Below, piece after piece: positions 59,725-64,000 of a DNA stretch of 64,000 bases. The stretch is taken from positions 54,280,946 to 54,344,945 of the forward strand of contig NC_079147.1 in NCBI RefSeq assembly GCF_945859685.1, written 5' to 3'. A program made the position numbers and the translations under genes. The DNA comes from Eupeodes corollae. Taxonomy: Eukaryota > Arthropoda > Insecta > Diptera > Syrphidae. Position 1 is the stretch's first letter; each line of letters starts with the position of its first letter. The notes under the pieces are model-generated. The model was not told the DNA's origin and searched no databases. It worked only from the letters and a program-made list of their open reading frames with translations.

Positions 59725-61115
59725 AAATTTAACAACTGCCAACTTCATCGCAAGCGCTTGCAATATTATTCCTGATCAAAATTAACTAGAACTACTCGTA
59801 GAACTTTCAGATACATGATTAATTTAAAATAACCTAATTTTTAACAAATTTGCTTGTATTCCCCCACACTTAATTTGGTTTTTGACTAAATATGAAATAA
59901 AGATGATAAAGGTTAGCACAACTTGTTGGCCTTCTTATTTGGCTTCACTCAACCCAAAGAAGAAGCTAATGCTAATTGTTTTTTAAGGAAACTTTTAGTA
60001 TTAATTTTTTTATTAATTAGGTTAGTTTTCAACGTGTATCAGTCAACAACATTTTACGGATAGCATCTCCCGATTAAACTAGATTCAATATTTTTGAATC
60101 TTAAATAGTAGGCTGTGGAATTGGAAATATCTGCTTAACTTTAGATTTTAATTTTAAATTGAAATATGGATGTTCTTTGAAATGTGAAGTTTCTGGGAGA
60201 GAGTGAGGAGTTATTACACTAAAATGTGTTGGTGGAATTTCAAACTTTATTTATTTCGTGAATTTTTTAAAAGAAGTTACCCATGTGGCCCCTAAATAAA
60301 TCTTAACGTGGTAAATCATGTAAGAAGTCGATTAATGTGACTATCTCTTCATAAAAAACAAGGTCAGGAAACTTATCTTGCAAAACTAAAGATATGGCCT
60401 TAAATTGTTCGATGTTTTTGTGATGAATTTTTTAAATGTTAATTCGTTTTTGAAATGAAGCTAACTTCCCAAATTAAACTTCTTTTTAATGACATACATA
60501 GTATTGCCTTAATCGGATTTATCTACGCTCATTATGGTAAAAGTTATATTACCATTAGACTGATAAACCTTCCAGCAAATACTTAAAATAATTGATGTAA
60601 TATTGTAACTCATCTTCTAAGTATACTTCTTCTATATACTATTAATCAATCAGAATTAATGATGTCTTAATAAGAAAACATACACCAGACGTACACCACT
60701 AGAAAAGACAAGACAGCGAAACATTGAATTAAAGTTTGATTAATTGACAATACTCGATACGTGATGAGTTTTTTTAAAGATACTTTATTTGACGGGACGA
60801 TATACCTACAGTAGTTAGATGACAAAAAAGGTGTCTTGTTCCTAATGAATATTTTCAATTATCTTCTTCTGTTTTCGTTTTTTCTTTCATTAATTAATAG
60901 TTGCAAAAAACCACTTAAGAACTCTTTTAACGCCAGCAGAAAAGATATTGGTGACATCAACCTTGAACTCCATATATGAAGGTGCCTATAAAATGATTAA
61001 GAAGTGTTGTTAAATCTTATGGCAATTTAAACGTTCTATAACAAAGTGATGACAATGTTAATTTAAATTACGTTGAAAGCGATAAAAGCCATTGAATAGT
61101 CAATTCATATATTTA
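59725..61115. other. Intergenic AT-rich sequence, nothing recognised
   Basis: No transposon ends or credible ORF. Confidence 0.35.
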
Positions 61116-61117
61116 TA

Positions 61118-61484
61118 AAGGGTGTCCCAAAATTAATCCAATAGATTTAAATTTAAATAGAACGAAGGGAATAAAATGCTCTTAACACCTTTGCATATTG
61201 AACGTTCAACCTTTGGTGGTTAAAAATAACATCTAAACACTCTTATAATGTGAATCATGCGGAGGCTTCCATGTAAATAATATTACAATTAAATTTACAT
61301 CAAAAATGTAGCACTGGGTGTTGATTTCATTTAGCTTTTCTTTCGATAGTGAAAACACGTTGTAATATTCCATTCTTAATTACCTTTAACTGCCAGCTAT
61401 CACATTTGTTTTTTTATATTTGGCAACACTTCATGATATAAATGCTAAGATATTTAAATATTATCTACATTTTGGGACACCCTT
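61118..61484. mobile_element. MITE with TA duplication (Tc1/mariner type)
   Basis: 367 bp with 16-bp perfect inverted termini AAGGGTGTCCCAAAAT, flanked by TA at 61116-61117 and 61485-61486. No coding capacity. Confidence 0.88.
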
Positions 61485-61489
61485 TATTA

Positions 61490-62278
61490 ACTTACAACTA
61501 CCGATCGGATCTTAAATGTCTTGTAAATTGTTTAATAAAATTAAAAATAGAAGGCTGTCTGTTCCTGCTACTAAGCCCGTACTTGCTCAGTCCAACATGA
61601 AAATACGAACTGATGCCGATTGGTGACTTCAGATATAAGCTACAACCGCGAACAACTGCATTTGACTTTCACACTTTTTCACGGTCTAATGAAATCCAAT
61701 ATACAAGAATTGCGTGCTAATCAAGTCACAAAAAACAAGAGAAATACTTAAAAGAAAGTCTAATATAATAAAGCATACACCTACTCCTATATAACTTTTC
61801 CCATTACTAACCCCTTTTCCATTGACTTGAAAAAAAAAATAAACAATATTTAAGTCCGACACCTCTAGCTCCAAAGCTCACTTCTTTCCCTACACAATTT
61901 TAATTAAGAATTCATCCGTTTCGCTCAATGAAACTCATGCAAGTGCAAGTAAAAAAGAGAAAAAGAAGTTGTCGTAAACTTTTATAACACAAACTCCGTC
62001 GGCTCTCCTATAGCACCTTCCAACTCCTCCAGATACAGTAGAACTCCATAATAAGAGAGAATTGAATTGAATCTTATTTTTTCGGTTTCGGTTCATACAT
62101 AGTTATTTTCCTATATTTGATTACCCTCAATGCCAAGCCAGAGTTTGGGCCTAGCCAAGCTTGTAATCCAATCTGGATTCGACCGCATTGCAATACCTAT
62201 ATACGATGCCTGCGACTGCACTGCTCCGCTTTGCACGCTCTGGATAGCGTGAATCCGAAAGATACAACTTGCATGTAG
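61490..62278. other. Upstream region of the Osi6-like gene
   Basis: Unique and less AT-rich sequence next to the promoter, with no repeat. Likely proximal regulatory sequence. No ORF supported. Confidence 0.4.
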
Positions 62279-62315
62279 TATAAAATTGATTTGCTACACT
62301 TGATGGCGATCAGTT
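62279..62315 (+). promoter_or_regulatory. Osi6-like core promoter (TATA + initiator)
   Basis: TATAAAA at 62279-62285 is followed by TCAGTT at 62310-62315, initiator A at 62312, a spacing of 33 nt. The predicted leader is 55 nt. The same two elements at the same spacing occur at the divergent Osi7-like gene. Confidence 0.7.
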
Positions 62316-62366
62316 TGATTAGAAGAGTTCGACGCGAAACTTGCAGGCCAGGATAACCAGAGATAC

Positions 62367-63236
62367 ATGATGGATACAAGACTGAGGCAACTGATCGTGG
62401 TGATTCTAATCGGATGTGTGCTGGCTGGCAGCCGAGAGGATACAGCGACAACGACCACCGCTGCCACAACGGCCGAATCCACCGGACGAGGATCGTCCCT
62501 CTTGGACAATGGAATATCCAGGGCGATCAAGCACGTCTACGATCTGTGCGAGAGTAGTGACGACATATTTCGGTGTTTGAAGGTTCAAGGCGCTAAGCTC
62601 TTTGGCCGAGCCTTGAAGGTGCACAATATCAAACTTCTCGAGGGAATAACCATAGTAAGGAAGCCGGACTACAACGAGAGTGAAGCCAGATCCCGCGGTG
62701 ATCTTCATCTTAGCAACAGTGATCTCGAACAGATGTCCTCGAAGAGTTTGGATAAAATCTTATTCGCGCGGGTGATAGGCCTGCTCCAGAGCCGGCAAGT
62801 GCAAGTGAACATCCCGAGGCTGCTCTCCTTCGGCCAAAGGACCAGCCAGGTCCTCTTTAGCGATGACGCTCGAAAGAAGAAGGATGACAAGAAGTACCTG
62901 GGGCCGTTTATTGCTGCAGTACTTCTTAAAGCTGGAATACTGAAGATGGCGTACCACTCGATTGCCATCTTGGCGGGAAAGGCGCTCATAGTGGGAAAGA
63001 TTGCTCTAATCATTAGTGCTATCATTGGATTAAAGAAACTGGTCTCGGGCGAAGGTCACGAAAAGACCACCTACGAGATCGTCAAGCACCCACAAGTCCA
63101 ACAAAGTCACACCTACTCTTCCAGCCATGGTGAATACGAAGGCGGTCACGAAGGTGGCTCCTATCATAGAAGCATAGATGATGAAATGATTATGCAGGAT
63201 AAGGCTTATCGGGCTCATGTCCCAACGAGGAATTAA
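62367..63236 (+). CDS. Osi6: Osi6-like Osiris protein (DUF1676), single exon
   Basis: Intact 289-aa Osiris protein. The start is the first of two adjacent ATGs (62367, 62370). A hydrophobic signal segment at residues 8-20 (LIVVILIGCVLA) precedes a Thr/Ala-rich spacer, then the two-cysteine region (C61, C70). Residues 176-228 form the conserved block: a Lys/Asp-rich turn, YLGPFIAAVLLKAGILKMAY, the LAGKALIVGKIAL core and GLKKLVSG. The C-terminus is His/Gly/Tyr-rich and ends with MQDKAY, a degenerate AQxLAY-like motif. Members are secretory or endomembrane proteins of cuticle-forming cells. Base composition is much richer in G+C than the flanks and there is no frameshift. The Osi6 name rests on the AYHSIAILAGKAL block and the His-rich tail; another paralogue is possible. 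Confidence 0.88.
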   Translation: MMDTRLRQLIVVILIGCVLAGSREDTATTTTAATTAESTGRGSSLLDNGISRAIKHVYDLCESSDDIFRCLKVQGAKLFGRALKVHNIKLLEGITIVRKPDYNESEARSRGDLHLSNSDLEQMSSKSLDKILFARVIGLLQSRQVQVNIPRLLSFGQRTSQVLFSDDARKKKDDKKYLGPFIAAVLLKAGILKMAYHSIAILAGKALIVGKIALIISAIIGLKKLVSGEGHEKTTYEIVKHPQVQQSHTYSSSHGEYEGGHEGGSYHRSIDDEMIMQDKAYRAHVPTRN

Positions 63237-63316
63237 CAAAAAATCACAGAAGTAAATAACACAGAACCAAAGATTTATCAATAGTTTTTTTTATTTTGTT
63301 TAATTGTTTTAAATAA

Positions 63317-63322
63317 TTTATT
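63317..63322 (-). terminator. Possible poly(A) signal of the convergent Osi-like gene
   Basis: AATAAA on the minus strand, 55-60 nt past the stop. With the opposing AATAAA at 63345 it makes the two predicted 3' ends overlap. Confidence 0.4.
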
Positions 63323-63344
63323 AAATTTACACCTAAAACGCTAG

Positions 63345-63350
63345 AATAAA
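63345..63350 (+). terminator. Poly(A) signal of the Osi6-like gene
   Basis: AATAAA lies 109 nt past the stop codon, within a short run of AATA repeats. Its position is inside the 3' territory of the convergent minus-strand gene. Confidence 0.5.
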
Positions 63351-63376
63351 TAAATAAATATTATTACTATGTAAAT

Positions 63377-63643
63377 TTATATGAATTTGAAGTCATCTTT
63401 TTGGGAGCTGATATCATGCTGGGAATAATAATCAGGAATTTGGGGTAATTCATGATGGTGATCTTCTTCGGCACCGGCAGCAGCGGCTGCAATGTGAATT
63501 GGCGGAGAAGGTGCTGTGTATGGCAAACTGCGGTGCCAAGCACTATGATCACCTCCACTGTGACCATGACCTCCTCCGCCGGAATCTATGGTGACGACAT
63601 GATCAGTACTTCCCCCACCACTCAGTTTCGATTTTAGACTGGT
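63377..63643 (-). CDS. C-terminal exon of a third, convergent Osiris-like gene (partial)
   Basis: The exon starts after a good acceptor (pyrimidine tract then CAG|ACC, AG at 63645-63644) and codes for 88 residues to TAA at 63379-63377. It opens TSLKSKLSGGG, continues Gly/His-rich, has a run of five alanines, then EEDHHHELPQIPDYYSQHD, and ends KFI. This fits the tail of an Osiris protein just after its hydrophobic block. A donor-like TTTTG|GTGAGT on the minus strand at 63991|63990 would make a 347-nt intron joining in phase 0. The rest of the gene lies past the window edge. The paralogue is not assigned; cluster order suggests the gene next to Osi6. Confidence 0.65.
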   Translation of the reverse strand, partial: TSLKSKLSGGGSTDHVVTIDSGGGGHGHSGGDHSAWHRSLPYTAPSPPIHIAAAAAGAEEDHHHELPQIPDYYSQHDISSQKDDFKFI

Positions 63644-64000
63644 CTGAAAAACAGACTGATTAGTGTGGTATTTATGTTATATAATTTTTATTAAGAGTAT
63701 TAAAAGGGTTTCTTAAAACCGCAACAATATATTATTTTGTATATAGTGGCAACCCTGATAAAAAGATTACGACAGCTGACAGTTTTAATTGAGTAAAAAT
63801 GAAGCCTTGCAGAACAACAGAATGTATTTTGTTACCCGGCAAAATGATCCGTTTTAATTCTTATCTCACTTCAGCAAAGCTGTCAAATTGCTTATTTTTT
63901 AGGATTGCCAGGAATTTTTTTCAAAAATTTGGTCAAAAACACTTGGAAAAGAAGAGGTTTAACATAACATAATAAACAAAACAAACTCACCAAAACCGAC

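Noticed and set aside
62406..63281. Several minus-strand and shifted frames of 65-106 codons over the Osi6-like gene
   Set aside because: They are antisense or frame shadows of the strongly coding plus-strand frame.

Overview
The window is insect genomic DNA, very probably from a fly (Diptera). It is AT-rich, has spliced genes and arthropod-type core promoters, and is crowded with decayed retrotransposons, mariner elements, tRNA-derived SINEs and foldback elements. The only confident host genes belong to the Osiris (Osi, DUF1676) family, so this is part of an Osiris cluster. Names Osi6 and Osi7 are given by recognition of the transmembrane block and C-terminus and were not checked by a search.

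Layout. (1) 1-4.2 kb: fragments of one Jockey/CR1-like LINE family on both strands, plus part of an AT-rich repeat. (2) 4.98-20.05 kb, minus strand: an Osi7-like gene. Exon 2 is at 5418-4979, exon 1 at 19755-19278, and the intron is about 13.9 kb. The intron carries two unrelated LINE copies, a 279-bp hairpin and two copies of the AT-rich repeat. (3) 20.05-62.28 kb: about 42 kb without a convincing host gene. It holds SINEs, mariners, LINEs, nested insertions with readable target-site duplications, a 200-N assembly gap and a foldback-like element with a 9-bp duplication. (4) 62.28-63.35 kb, plus strand: an intact Osi6-like gene in one exon. (5) 63.38-64.0 kb, minus strand: the last exon of a third, convergent Osi-like gene that runs off the window.

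The two Osi genes are divergent. Each has a TATAAAA box and a TCAGTT initiator 33-34 nt apart, which fits the co-expression known for Osiris genes in cuticle-forming epithelia. The proteins are predicted to be secretory or endomembrane proteins with a two-cysteine N-terminal region, a hydrophobic block and a low-complexity C-terminus.

The commonest element is a repeat of about 0.5-1.4 kb present in roughly eleven copies. It has fixed ends, internal tandem units of about 165 bp, an ACGT/GTCC-type microsatellite and a terminal hairpin. That plan resembles Helentron-derived DINE-1/HINE elements, but the assignment is inference. The clearest structural finds are the foldback-like element at 58.36-58.95 kb with its 76-bp palindrome, three nested insertions dated by target-site duplications, and the paired Osi promoters.
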